NCBI GenBank assembly: GCA_949318235.1 | Contig: OX439129.1 | Coordinates: 2,914,001-2,978,000 of the forward strand | Length of the DNA: 64,000 nucleotides | Source: Ecdyonurus torrentis | Taxonomy: Eukaryota > Arthropoda > Insecta > Ephemeroptera > Heptageniidae | Direction: 5' to 3' | In this document: positions 40,308-52,363 of the stretch, piece after piece | How positions within the stretch are numbered: position 1 is the first letter of the stretch | Layout of the letters: every line of letters begins with the position of its first letter | Made by a program: the position numbers and the translations under genes | The notes under the pieces: generated by a model | The model's input: the letters and a program-made list of their open reading frames with translations, nothing else | What the model was told of the DNA's origin: nothing | Database searches by the model: none

Positions 40308-40984
40308 ATCAAAAATCGTTTTCAGAATCTGAAAAACACAATTTTTTCGAAATTTTTTTTTTCTCAATTTTGTTTCTAGAGGTGAATTAAGTACTATAGA
40401 GCGTTTTGCATCACTTTATTTCAAAACCACAACTTTCCATCTCAATTAAAACTCGAGTTAAAAACTTTTTTTTTCTTCATATGGGCTACAATGCTATATA
40501 CTTCGGTAAGAAAATTCGAAAATTCTCAAAAACTGAGAAAGTTTTAATTTTTGCGACTTAAGTGTTATAAACTTTTCATAAGACATTTTAAAGTGATACA
40601 TTTCAGTTCAAACCGTAAGTCTGTAGCATTATTAGTTTCTGAGATATCATCAAAAATCGTTTTCAGAATCTGAAAAACACAATTTTTTTCGAAAATTTTT
40701 TTTTCTCAATTTTGTTTCTAGAGGTGTTATTTTGTTACTATAGAGCGTTTTGCATCATTTTATTTCAAAACCACAACTTTACATCTCAATTAGAACTCGA
40801 GTTACAAATTTTTTTTTCTTCATATGGGCTACAATGCTATAGACTTCGGTAAGAAAATACGAAAATTCTCAAAAACTGAGAAAGTTTTATTTTTTGCGAC
40901 TAAAGTGTAATAAACTTTTCATAAGACATTTCAAAGTGATACATTTCAGTTCAAACCGTAAGTCTGTAGCATTATTAGTTTCTG
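40308..40984 (+). repeat. Satellite B two-monomer block, copy 2
   Basis: Counterpart of 38938-39614, with GAGGTGTTATTTTGTTAC at 40721. The match ends at 40985, where TCTGAAATATC replaces TCTGAGATATC and a different variant begins. Confidence 0.85.
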
Positions 40985-43900
40985 AAATATCATCAAAAAT
41001 CGTTTTCAGAATCTGAAAAACACAATTTTTTTCGAATTTTTTTTTTATTAATTTTGTTTCTAAAGGTGAATTTAGTACTATAGAGCGTTTTGCATCACTT
41101 TATTTCAAAACCACAACTTTACATCTCCATTAGAACTCGAGTTACAAACTTTTTATTTCTTCATATGGGCTACAATGCTATAGACTTCGGTAAGAAAATA
41201 CGAAAATTCTCAAAAACTGAGAAAGTTTTATTTTTTGCGACTAAAGTGTAATAAACTTTTCATAAGACATTTCAAAGTGATACATTTCAGTTCAAACCGT
41301 AAGTCTGTAGCATTATTAGTTTCTGAAATATCATCAAAAATCGTTTTCAGAATCTGAAAAACACAATTTTTTTCGAATTTTTTTTTTATTAATTTTGTTT
41401 CTAAAGGTGAATTTAGTACTATAGAGCGTTTTGCATCACTTTATTTCAAAACCACAACTTTACATCTCCATTAGAACTCGAGTTACAAACTTTTTATTTC
41501 TTCATATGGGCTACAATGCTATAGACATCGGTAAGAAAATTCGAAAATTCTCAAATACTAAGAAAGTTTTAGTTTTTGCGACTAAAGTGTTATAAACTTT
41601 TCATAAGACATTTCAAAGTGATACATTTCAGTTCAAACCGTAAGTCTGTAGCATTATTAGTTTCTGAGTTATCATCAAAAATCGTTTTCAGAATCTGAAA
41701 AACAAAATTTTTTGCGAAATTTTTTTTTTCTCAATTTTGTTTCTAGAGGTGAATTAAGTACTATAGAGCGTTTTGCATCACTTTATTTTAAAACCACAAC
41801 TTTCCATCTCAATTAAAACTCGAGTTACAAACTTTTTTTTTTCTTCATATGGGCTACAATGCTATAGACTTCGGTAAGAAAATTCGAAAATTCTCAAAAA
41901 CTGAGAAAGTTTTAATTTTTGCGACTTAAGTGTTATAAACTTTTCATAAGACATTTCAAAGTGATACATTTCAGTTCAAACCGTAAGTCTGTAGCATTAT
42001 TAGTTTCTGAGATATAATCAAAAATCGTTTTCAGAATCTGAAAAACACAATTTTTTTAGAATTTTTTTTTTTCTCAATTTTGTTTCTAGAGGCGAATTAA
42101 GTGCTATAGAGCATTTTGCATTACTTTATTTCAAAACCACAACTTTCCATCTCAATTAAAACTCGAGTTACGAACTTTTTTTTTCTTCATATGGGCTACA
42201 ATGCTATAGACTTCGGTAAGAAAATTCGAAAATTCTCAAAAACTGAGAAAGTTTTAATTTTTGCGACTTAAGTGTTATAAACTTTTCATAAGACATTTCA
42301 AAGTGATACATTTCAGTTCAAACCGTAAGTCTGTAGCATTATTAGTTTCTGAGATATTATCAAAAATCGTTTTCAGAATCTGAAAAACACAATTTTTTTC
42401 GAAAAATTTTTTTTCTCAATTTTGTTTCTAGAGGTGAATTTAGTACTATAGAGCGTTTTGCATCATTTTATTTCAAAACCACAACTTTACATCTCAATTA
42501 GAACTCGAGTTACAAATTTTTTTTTCTTCAAATGGGCTACAATGCTATAGACTTCGGTAAGAAAATACGAAAATTCTCAAAAACTGAGAAAGTTTTAGTT
42601 TTTGCGACTAAAGTGTAATAAACTTTTCATAAGACATTTCAAAGTGATACATTTCAGTTCAAACCGTAAGTCTGTAGCATTATTAGTTTCTGAGATATCA
42701 TCAAAAATCGTTTTCAGAATCTGAAAAACACAATTTTTTCGAAATTTTTTTTTTCTCAATTTTGTTTCTAGAGGTGAATTAAGTACTATAGAGCGTTTTG
42801 CATCACTTTATTTCAAAACCACAACTTTCCATCTCAATTAAAACTCGAGTTACAAACTTTTTTTTTCTTCATATGGGCTACAATGCTATATACTTCGGTA
42901 AGAAAATTCGAAAATTCTCAAAAACTGAGAAAGTTTTAATTTTTGCGACTTAAGTGTTATAAACTTTTCATAAGACATTTTAAAGTGATACATTTCAGTT
43001 CAAACCGTAAGTCTGTAGCATTATTAGTTTCTGAGATATCATCAAAAATCGTTTTCAGAATCTGAAAAACACAATTTTTTTCGAAAATTTTTTTTTCTCA
43101 ATTTTGTTTCTAGAGGTGAATTTAGTACTATAGAGCGTTTTGCATCATTTTATTTCAAAACCACAACTTTACATCTCAATTAGAACTCGAGTTACAAATT
43201 TCTTTTTCTTCATATGGGCTACAATGCTATAGACTTCGGTAAGAAAATACGAAAATTCTCAAAAACTGAGAAAGTTTTATTTTTTGCGACTAATGTGTAA
43301 TAAACTTTTCATAAGACATTTCAAAGTGATACATTTCAGTTCAAACCGTAAGTCTGTAGCATTATTAGTTTCTGAAATATCATCAAAAATCGTTTTCAGA
43401 ATCTGAAAAACACAATTGTTTTCGAATTTTTTTTTTATTAATTTTGTTTCTAAAGGTGAATTTAGTACTATAGAGCGTTTTGCATCACTTTATTTCAAAA
43501 CCACAACTTTACATCTCCATTAGAACTCGAGTTACAAACTTTTTATTTCTTCATATGGGCTACAATGCTATAGACATCGGTAAGAAAATTCGAAAATTCT
43601 CAAAAACTGAGAAAGTTTAATTTTTGCGACTAAAGTGTTATAAACTTTTCATAAGACATTTCAAGGTGATACATTTCAGTTCAAATCGTAAGTCTGTAGC
43701 ATTATTAGTTTCTGAGATATCATCAAAAATCGTTTTCAGAATCTAAAAACACAATTTTTTTTGAATTTTTTTTTTCTCAGTTTTGTTTCTAGAGGTGAAT
43801 TTAGTACTATAGAGCGTTTTGCATTACTTTATTTCAAAACCACAACTTTACATCTCAATTAGAACTCGAGTTACAAACTTTTTTTTTCTTCATATGGGCT

Positions 43901-46900
43901 ACAATGCTATAGACTTCGGTAAGAAAATTCGAAAATTCTCAAATACTAAGAAAGTTTTAGTTTTTGCGACTAAAGTGTTATAAACTTTTCATAAGACATT
44001 TCAAAGTGATACATTTCAGTTCAAACCGTAAGTCTGTAGCATTATTAGTTTCTGAGATATCATCATAAATCGTTTTCAGAATCTGAAAAACACAATTTTT
44101 TTCGAAAAATTATTTTTCTCAATTTTGTTTCTAGAGGTGAATTTAGTACTATAGAGCGTTTTGCATCATTTTATTTTAAAACCACAACTTTACATCTCAA
44201 TTAGAACTCGAGTTACAAATTTTTTTTTCTTCATATGGGCTACAATGCTATAGACTTCGGTAAGAAAATTCGAAAATTCTCAAATACTAAGAAAGTTTTA
44301 GTTTTTGCGACTAAAGTGTTATAAACTTTTCATAAAACATTTCAAAGTGATACATTTCAGTTCAAACCGTATGTCTGTAGCATTATTAGTTTCTGAGATA
44401 TCATCAAAAATCGTTTTCAGAAACTGAAAAACACAATTTTTTTGGAAAAATTATTTTTCTCAAATTTGTTTCTAGAGGTGAATTTAAAACTATAGAGCGT
44501 ATTGCATCACTTTATTTCAAAACCGCAACTTTTTATGTCAATTGGAACTCAAGTTACAAACTTTTTTTTCTTCATATGGGCTACAATGCTATAGACTTCG
44601 GTAAGAAAATACGAAAATTCTCAAATACTAAGAAAGTTTTAGTTTTTGCGACTAAAGGGTAATAAACTTTTCATAAGATATTTCAAAGTGATACATTTCA
44701 GTTTAAACCGTAAGTCTGTAGCATTATTAGTTTCTGAGATATCATCAAAAATCGTTTTCAGAATCTGAAAAACACAATTTTTTTCGAAATTTTTTTTTTA
44801 TTAATTTTGTTTCTATAGGTGAATTTAGTACTATAGAGCGTTTTGCATCACTTTATTTCAAAACCACAACTTTCCATCTCAATTAGAACTCGAGTTACAA
44901 ACTTTTTTTTTCTTCATATGGGCTAAAATGCTATAGACATCGGTAAGAAAATTCGAAAATTCTCAAAAACTGAGAAAGTTTTAGTTTTTGCGACTGAAGT
45001 GTTATAAACTTTTCATAAGACATGTCAAATTGATACATTTCAGTTCAAACCGTAAGTCTGTAGCATTATTAGTTTCTGAGATATCATCAAAAATCGTTTT
45101 CAGAATCTGAAAAACACAATTTTTTTCGAAATTTTTTTTTTCTCAATTTTGTTTCTAGAGGTGAAATTAAAACTATAGAGCGTTTTGCATCACTTTATTT
45201 CAAAACCGCAACTTTCTATCTCAATTGGAACTCGATTTACAAACTTTTTTTTTCTTCATATGGGCTACAATGCTATAGACTTCGGTAAGAAAATACGAAA
45301 ATTCTCAAAAACTGAGAAAGTTTTAATTTTTGCGACTTAAGTGTTATAAACTTTTTATAAGACATTTCAAAGTGATACATTTCAGTTCAAACCGTAAGTC
45401 TGTAGCATTATTAGTTTCTGAGATATCATCAAAAATCGTTTTCAGAATCTGAAAAACACAATTTTTTTCGAAATTTTGTTTTTCTCAATTTTGTTTATAG
45501 AGGTGAATTTAGTACTATAGAGTGTTTTGCATCACTTTATTTCAAAACCACAACTTTATATCTCAATTAGAACTCGAGTTACAAACTTTTTTTTTCTTCA
45601 TATGGGCTACAATGCTATAGACTTCGGTAAGAAAATTCGAAAATTCTCAAATACTAAGAAAGTTTTAGTTTTTGCGACTAAAGTGTTATAAACTTTTCAT
45701 AAGACATTTCAAAGTGATACATTTCAGTTCAAACCGTAAGTCTGTGGCATTATTAGTTTCTGAGATATCATCAAAAATCGTTTTCAGAATCTGAAAAACA
45801 CAATTTTTTTCGAAAAATTTTTTTTTATTAATTTTGTTTCTATAGGTGAATTTAGTACTATAGAGCGTTTTGCATCACTTTATTTCAAAACCACAACTTT
45901 CCATCTCAATTAGAACTCGAGTTACAAACTTTTTTTTTCTTCATATGGGCTACAATGCTATAGACTTCGGTAAGAAAATACGAAAATTCTCAAAAACTGA
46001 GAAAGTTTTAATTTTTGCGACTTGTGTTATAAACTTCTCATAAGACATTTCAAAGTGATACATTTCAGTTCAAACCGTAAGTCTGTAGCATTATAAGTTT
46101 CTGAGATATCATCAAAAATCGTTTTCAGAATCTGAAAAACACAATTTTTTTCGAAATTTTGTTTTTCTCAATTTTGTTTATAGAGGTGAATTTAGTACTA
46201 TAGAGTGTTTTGCATCACTTTATTTCAAAAACCACAACTTTACATCTCAATTAGAACTCGAGTTACAAACTTTTTTTTTCTTCATATGGGCTACAATGCT
46301 ATAGACTTCGGTAAGAAAATACGAAAATTCTCAAAAACTGAGAAAGTTTTAATTTTTGCGACTTAAGTGTTATAAACTTTTTATAAAACATTTCAAAGTG
46401 ATACATTTCAGTTCAAACCGTAAGTCTGTAGCATTATTATTTTCTGAGATATCATCAAAAATCGTTTTCAGAATCTGAAAAACACAATTTTTTTGAAATT
46501 TTTTTTTTATTAATTTTGTTTCTATAGGTGAATTTAGTACTATAGAGCGTTTTGCATCACTTTATTTCAAAACCACAACTTTCAATCTCAATTAGAACTC
46601 GAGTTACAAACTTTTTTTTTCTTCATATGGGCTACAATGCTATAGACTTCGGTAAGAAAATACGAAAATTCTCAAAAACTGAGAAAGTTTTAATTTTTGC
46701 GACTTAAGTGTTATAAACTTTTCATTAGACATTTCAAAGTGATACATTTCAGTTCAAACCGTAAGTCTGTAGCATTCTTAGTTTCTGAGATATCATCAAA
46801 AATCGTTTTCAGAATCTGAAAAACAATTTTTTTCGAAATTTTGTTTTTCTCAATTTTGTTTATAGAGGTGAATTTAGTACTATAGAGTGTTTTGCATCAT

Positions 46901-48000
46901 TTTATTTCAAAACCACAACTTAACATCTCAATTAGAACTCGAGTTACAAACTTTTTTTTTTCTTCATATGGGCTACAATGCTATAGACATCGGTAAGAAA
47001 ATTCGAAAATTCTCAAAAACTGAGAAAGTTTTAGTTTTTGCGACTAAAGTGTTATAAACTTTTCATAAGACATTTCAAAGTGATACATTTCAGTTCAAAC
47101 CGTACGTCTGTAGCATTATTAGTTTCTGAGATATAATCAAAAATCGTTTTCAGAATCTGAAAAACATAAGTTTTTTCGAAAAATTATTTTTCTCAAATTT
47201 GTTTCTAGAGGTGAAATTAAAACTATAGAGCGTTTTGCATCACTTTATTTCAAAACCGCAACTTTCTATCTCAATTGGAACTCGAGTTACAAACTTTTTT
47301 TTCTTCATATGGGCTACAATGCTATAGACTTCGGTAAGAAAATACGAAAATTCTCAAAAACTGAGAAAGTTTTAATTTTTGCGACTAAAGTGTTATAAAC
47401 TTTTTATAAGACATTTCAAAGTGATACATTTCAGTTCAAACCGTAAGTCTGTGGCATTATTAGTTTCTGAGATATCATCAAAAATCGTTTTCAGAATCTG
47501 AAAAACACAATTTTTTTCGAAATTTTTTTTTTATTAATTTTGTTTCTATAGGTGAATTTAGTACTATAGAGCGTTTTGCATCACTTTATTTCAAAACCAC
47601 AACTTTCCATCTCAATTAGAACTCGAGTTACAAACTTTTTTTTTCTTCATATGGGCTACAATGCTATAGACTTCGGTAAGAAAATACGAAAATTCTCAAA
47701 AACTGAGAAAGTTTTAATTTTTGCGACTTGTGTTATAAACTTTTCATAAGACATTTCAAAGTGATACATTTCAGTTCAAACCGTAAGTCTGTAGCATTAT
47801 TAGTTTCTGAGATATCATCAAAAATCGGTTTCAGAAACTGAAAAACACAATTTTTTTGGAAAAATTATTTTTCTTAAATTTGTTTCTAGAGGTGAAATTA
47901 AAACTATAGAGCGTTTTGCATCACTTTATTTCAAAACCATAACTTTCAATCTCATTTAGAACTCTAGTTACAAACTTTTTTTTTCTTCATATGGGCTACA

Positions 48001-49580
48001 ATGCTAAAGACTTCGGTAAGAAAATACGAAAATTCTCAAAAACTGAGAAAGTTTTATTTTTTGCGACTTAAGTGTAATAAACTTTTCATAAGACATTTCA
48101 AAGAGATACATTTCAGTTCAAACCGTAAGTCTGTAGCATTATTAGTTTCTGAGATATCATCAAAAATTGTTTTCAGAATCTGAAAAACACAATTTTTTTC
48201 GAAAATTTTTTTTTCTCAATTTTGTTTATAGAGGTGAATTTAGTACTATAGAGTGTTTTGCATCACTTTATTTCAAAACCACAACTTTATATCTCAATTA
48301 GAACTCGAGTTATAAACTTTTTTTTTCTTCATATGGGCTACAATGCTATAGACTTCGGTAAGAAAATTCGAAAATCCTCAAATACTAAGAAAGTTTTAGT
48401 TTTTGCGACTAAAGTGTTATAAACTTTTCATAAGACATTTCAAAGTGATACATTTCAGTTCAAACCGTAAGTCTGTGGCATTATTAGTTTCTGAGATATC
48501 ATCAAAAATCGTTTTCAGAATCTGAAAAACACAATTTTTTTCGAAATTTTTTTTTATTAATTTTGTTTCTATAGGTGAATTGAGTACTATAGAGCGTTTT
48601 GCATCACTTTATTTCAAAACCACAACTTTCCATCTCAATTAGAACTCGAGTTACAAACTTTTTTTTTCTTCATATGGGCTACAATGCTATAGACTTCGGT
48701 AAGAAAATACGAAAATTCTCAAAAACTGAGAAAGTTTTAATTTTTGCGACCTAAGTGTTATAAACTTTTCATAAGACATTTCAAAGTGATACATTTCAGT
48801 TCAAACCGTAAGTCTGTAGCTTTATTAGTTTCTGAGATATCATCAAAAATCGTTTTCAGAATCTGAAAAACAATATTTTTCGAAATTTTGTTTTTCTCAA
48901 TTTTGTTTATAGAGGTGAATTTAGTACTATAGAGTGTTTTGCATGACTTTATTTCAAAACTACAACTTTACATCTCAATTAGAACTCGAGTTACAAACTT
49001 TTTTTTTTCTTCATATGGGCTACAATGCTATAGACATCGGTAAGAAAATTCGAAAATTCTCAAAAACTGAGAAAGTTTTAGTTTTTGCGACTAAAGTGTT
49101 ATAAACTTTTCATAAGACATTTCAAAGTGATACATTTCAGTTCAAACCGTTAGTTTGTAGCATTATTAGTTTCTGAGATATCATCAAAAATCGTTTTCAG
49201 AATCTGTAAAACACAATTTTTTTCGAAATTTTGTTTTTCTCAATTTTGTTTCCAGAGGTGAATTTAGTACTATAGAGCGTTTTGCATCACTTTATTTTAA
49301 AACCACAACTTTACATCTCAATTAGAACTCGAGTTACAAACTTTTTTTTTCTTCATATGGGCTACAATGCTATAGACTTCGGTAAGAAAATACGAAAATT
49401 CTCAAAAACTGAGAAAGTTTTAATTTTTGCGACTTAAGTGTTATAAACTTTTTATAAGACATTTCAAAGTGATACATTTCAGTTCAAACCGTAAGTCTGT
49501 AGCATTATTAGTTTCTGAGATATCATCAAAAATCGTTTTCAGAATCTGAAAAACACAATTTTTTTCGAAATTTTGTTTTT
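48001..49580 (+). repeat. Satellite B block left of the foldback insertion, also found right of it
   Basis: About 4.6 monomers that recur at 52364-53935 at an offset of 4,363-4,364. Shared variants in order are ATGCTAAAGACTTCGG, GAGTTATAAAC, GTCTGTGGCATTATT, GAAAAACAATATTTTTCG, GCATGACTTTATTT, CCGTTAGTTTGTAGC and CTGTAAAACAC. Subtracting the 944-base insertion and its 3-base target duplication leaves 3,416 bases, ten B monomers. Confidence 0.82.
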
Positions 49581-49793
49581 CTCAATTTTATTTATAGAGG
49601 TGAAATTAAAACTATAGAGCGTTTTGCATCACTTTATTTCAAAACCGCAACTTTCTATCTCAATTGGAACTCGAGTTACAAACTTTTTTTTTCTTCATAT
49701 GGGCTACAATGCTATAGACTTCGGTAAGAATATACGAAAATTCTCAAAAACTGAGAAAGTTTTAATTTTTGCGACTTAAGTGTTATAAACTTT

Positions 49794-49796
49794 TTA
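49794..49796. repeat. Target site duplication TTA, left
   Basis: The uninterrupted satellite here would read AACTTTTTATAAGACATTT. On the left it reads AACTTTTTA followed by the element; on the right the element is followed by TTATAAGACATTT. TTA is therefore present once in the satellite and twice around the insertion. A 5-base TTATA duplication with the element starting at GACC fits equally well. Confidence 0.75.
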
Positions 49797-50257
49797 TAGA
49801 CCAGGAAACGTAACTCAAAGCCCTATAAAAGTGGAAAAAAATTAGGACAAGTCTGAAATTTTCAGGGTTGATAGAGATCAATGCCCCAAGCTTGTAACCA
49901 AAAGTTACCAAAAATTGCCCTTGAGCTTTTCCGGAAAAGCGGAAAAATCTGCTAAATCGTAACTAATTAAGATACATTAAAAATTCAAACGGATTCTTGT
50001 TCCTCGGATCCAAATACACTGGAAACACATATTTTCCAAAAAATTATATCAACAGTAATGGCGGTGGAATTTTCCAAATTCATCACTTTACCACTTCAGC
50101 TACTTTCTCCACATTTTTACATTTTGTATAAAAACTTGAAATTTTAGACAATAATGATTAACACGGTTTATTGTAAAGAATGTAACAAACAAAATGAGAT
50201 ATGGTTTATTAAAATATCTCAATTTGTAACGGAGTTGTGTCCGGAAAAGCACAAGCG
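49797..50257 (+). repeat. Foldback element, left arm
   Basis: Left inverted arm. Landmarks that reappear as reverse complement in the right arm are CCAAGCTTGTAACC, TTTTCCGGAAAAGCGG, TCTTGTTCCTCGGATC, CAGTAATGGCGGTGGAATTT, CCACTTCAGCTACTTTCTCC and GAATGTAACAAAC. Just inside its end the left arm has a stretch (near 49807-49822) that does not pair with the right end, so the arms are not equal in length. Confidence 0.85.
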
Positions 50258-50290
50258 TCTATGGGTTGCGCAGCATGCTTTACCCATAGA
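50258..50290. other. Foldback element centre, short stem and loop
   Basis: TCTATGGGT (50258-50266) pairs exactly with ACCCATAGA (50282-50290) around a 15-base unpaired loop. Short mispaired segments (CAAGCG against TTCTCC) separate this from the long arms, so the two arms are joined by an imperfect tip rather than a perfect palindrome. Confidence 0.85.
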
Positions 50291-50740
50291 TTCTCCTGCT
50301 TTTCCGGGCATAACTCCGTTACAAATTGAGATATTTTAATAAATCATATCTCATTTTGTTTGTTACATTCTTTACAATAAACTGTGTTAATCATTATGGT
50401 CTATAGTTTCAAGTTTTTATACAAAATGTGAAAATGTGGAGAAAGTAGCTGAAGTGGTAAAGTGATGAATTTGGAAAATTCCACCGCCATTACTGTTGAT
50501 ATATTTTTTTGGAAAATATTGGTTTCCCATGTATTGTGATCCGAGGAACAAGAATCCGTTTGAATTTTTAATGTATCTTCATTAGTTACGATTTAGCAGA
50601 TTTTTCCGCTTTTCCGGAAAAGCTCAAGGGCAATTTTTGGTAACTTTTGGTTACAAGCTTGGGGCAATGGTCTCTACCAACCCTGAAAAATCCAGACTTG
50701 TCCTAATTTTTTTCCACTTTTTTTTATTTTTCTTGGCCTA
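50291..50740 (-). repeat. Foldback element, right arm
   Basis: Inverted copy of the left arm, with scattered differences that I judge to be around 10 percent or less by eye. At 50396 it has GGTCTATAG where the left arm's complement has a diverged TTTTAGAC; that internal motif resembles the element's own terminal TAGACC. Confidence 0.85.
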
Positions 50741-50743
50741 TTA
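50741..50743. repeat. Target site duplication TTA, right
   Basis: Right copy of the TTA at 49794-49796. The following TAAGACATTTC resumes the B monomer exactly where it was interrupted. Confidence 0.75.
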
Positions 50744-52363
50744 TAAGACATTTCAAAGTGATACATTTCAGTTCAAACCGTAAGTCTGTAGCATTATTAG
50801 TTTCTGAGATATCATCAAAAATCGTTTTCAGAATCTGAAAAACACAATTTTTTTCGAAATTTTTTTTTTTATTAATTTTGTTTCTATAGGTGAATTTAGT
50901 ACTATAGAGCGTTTTGCATCACTTTATTTCAAAACCACAACTTTCCATCTCAATTAGAACTCGAGTTACAAACTTTTTTTTTCTTCATATGGGCTACAAT
51001 GCTATAGACTTCGGTAAGAAAATACGAAAATTCTCAAAAACTGAGAAAGTTTTAATTTTTGCGACTTAAGTGTTATAAACTTTTCATTAGACATTTCTAA
51101 GTGATACATTTCAGTTCAAACCGTAAGTCTGTATCTTTATTAGTTTCTGAGATATCATCAAAAATCGTTTTCAGAATCTGAAAAACAATATTTTTCGAAA
51201 TTTTGTTTTTCTCAATTTTGTTTATAGAGGTGAATTTAGTACTATAGAGTGTTTTGCATCACTTTATTTCAAAACCACAACTTTACATCTCAATTAGAAC
51301 TCGAGTTACAAACTTTTTTTTTTCTTCATATGGGCTACAATGCTATAGACATCGGTAAGAAAATTCGAAAATTCTCAAAAACTGAGAAAGTTTTAGTTTT
51401 TGCGACTAAAGTGTTATAAACTTTTCATAAGACATTTCAAAGTGATACATTTCAGTTCAAACCGTTAGTTTGTAGCATTATTAGTTTCTGAGATATCATC
51501 AAAAATCGTTTTCAGAATCTGTAAAACACAATTTTTTTCGAAATTTTTTTTTTCTCAATTTTGTTTCCAGAGGTGAATTTAGTACTATAGAGCGTTTTGC
51601 ATCACTTTATTTTAAAACCACAACTTTACATCTCAATTAGAACTCGAGTTACAAACTTTTTTTTTCTTCATATGGGCTACAATGCTATAGACTTCGGTAA
51701 GAAAATACGAAAATTCTCAAAAACTGAGAAAGTTTTAATTTTTGCGACTTAAGTGTTATAAACTTTTTATAAGACATTTCAAAGTGATACATTTCAGTTC
51801 AAACCGTAAGTCTGTAGCATTATTAGTTTCTGAGATATCATCAAAAATCGTTTTCAGAATCTGAAAAACACAATTTTTTTCGAAATTTTGTTTTTCTCAA
51901 TTTTATTTATAGAGGTGAATTTAGTACTATAGAGTGTTTTGCATCACTTTATTTCAAAACCACAACTTTATATCTCAATTAGAACTCGAGTTACAAACTT
52001 TTTTTTTTCATATGGGCTACAATGCTATAGACTTCGGTAAGAAAATTCGAAAATTCTCAAATACTAAGAAAGTTTTAGTTTTTGCGACTAAAGTGTTATA
52101 AACTTTTCATAAGACATTTCAAAGTGATACATTTCAGTTCAAACCGTATGTCTGTAGCATTATTAGTTTCTGAGATATCATCAAAAATCGGTTTCAGAAA
52201 CTGAAAAACACAATTTTTTTGGAAAAATTATTTTTCTTAAATTTGTTTCTAGAGGTGAATTTAAAACTATAGAGCGTTTTGCATCACTTTATTTCAAAAC
52301 CGCAATTTTCTATCTCAATTGGAACTCTAGTTACAAACTTTTTTTTTCTTCATATGGGCTACA

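Larger units (their letters stand above)
34214..49796 (+). repeat. Satellite B array 1, ~341-bp monomer, about 46 copies
   Basis: A head-to-tail array with monomer length about 341; the ACCGTAAG marker starts at 34214, 34555 and 34897. The orientation matches satellite A. Each unit contains an A-like half (CTGAGAAAGTTTTAATTTT, CATAAGACATTTC, GTAGCATTATTAG, GAGATATCATCAAAAATCG) and a second half with two long T runs, GTTTCTAGAGGTGAATTTAG, GAGCGTTTTGCATCAC, AACTCGAGTTAC and TTCATATGGGCTAC. Variation in T-run length accounts for much of the 339-343 length spread. Variants are zoned: AATTTTGTTTCTAAAGG occurs at about 35.7-36.3 and 41.0-43.4 kb, while GTTTATAGAGG with GAGTGTTTTGC appears only from about 45.5 kb on. 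Open frames are satellite translations. Confidence 0.97.
49797..50740. mobile_element. Foldback (long inverted repeat) element, 944 bp
   Basis: A single insertion that interrupts one B monomer and matches neither satellite. Nearly its whole length is an inverted repeat: two arms of roughly 460 bases meet near 50258-50290. The ends read TAGACCAGGAAA and TTTCTTGGCCTA, inverse copies with mismatches. It has no coding capacity; the 61-residue open frame at 50154-50339 crosses the palindrome centre and is an artefact. It is therefore a non-autonomous element, mobilised, if at all, by enzymes encoded elsewhere. A 3-base TTA duplication is known for PIF/Harbinger-type DNA transposons, which makes that superfamily a candidate, but the termini alone do not establish it. 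Confidence 0.85.

Noticed and set aside
48001..48183. 60-residue plus-strand open frame repeated at 52364 and inside 54314-54580
   Set aside because: Satellite B translation. It opens only in monomers with ATGCTAAAGAC in place of ATGCTATAGAC, which removes a stop; the recurrence follows from block duplication.
50154..50339. 61-residue open frame inside the foldback element, considered as a transposase remnant
   Set aside because: It spans the palindrome centre, so its two ends are translations of complementary arms. It has no transposase motif, and the element is far too short to encode one.
49797..50740. Tc1/mariner-type TA target duplication
   Set aside because: Assuming TA would require the original satellite to have extra bases at the site. 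The uninterrupted monomers fit a TTA or TTATA duplication instead.
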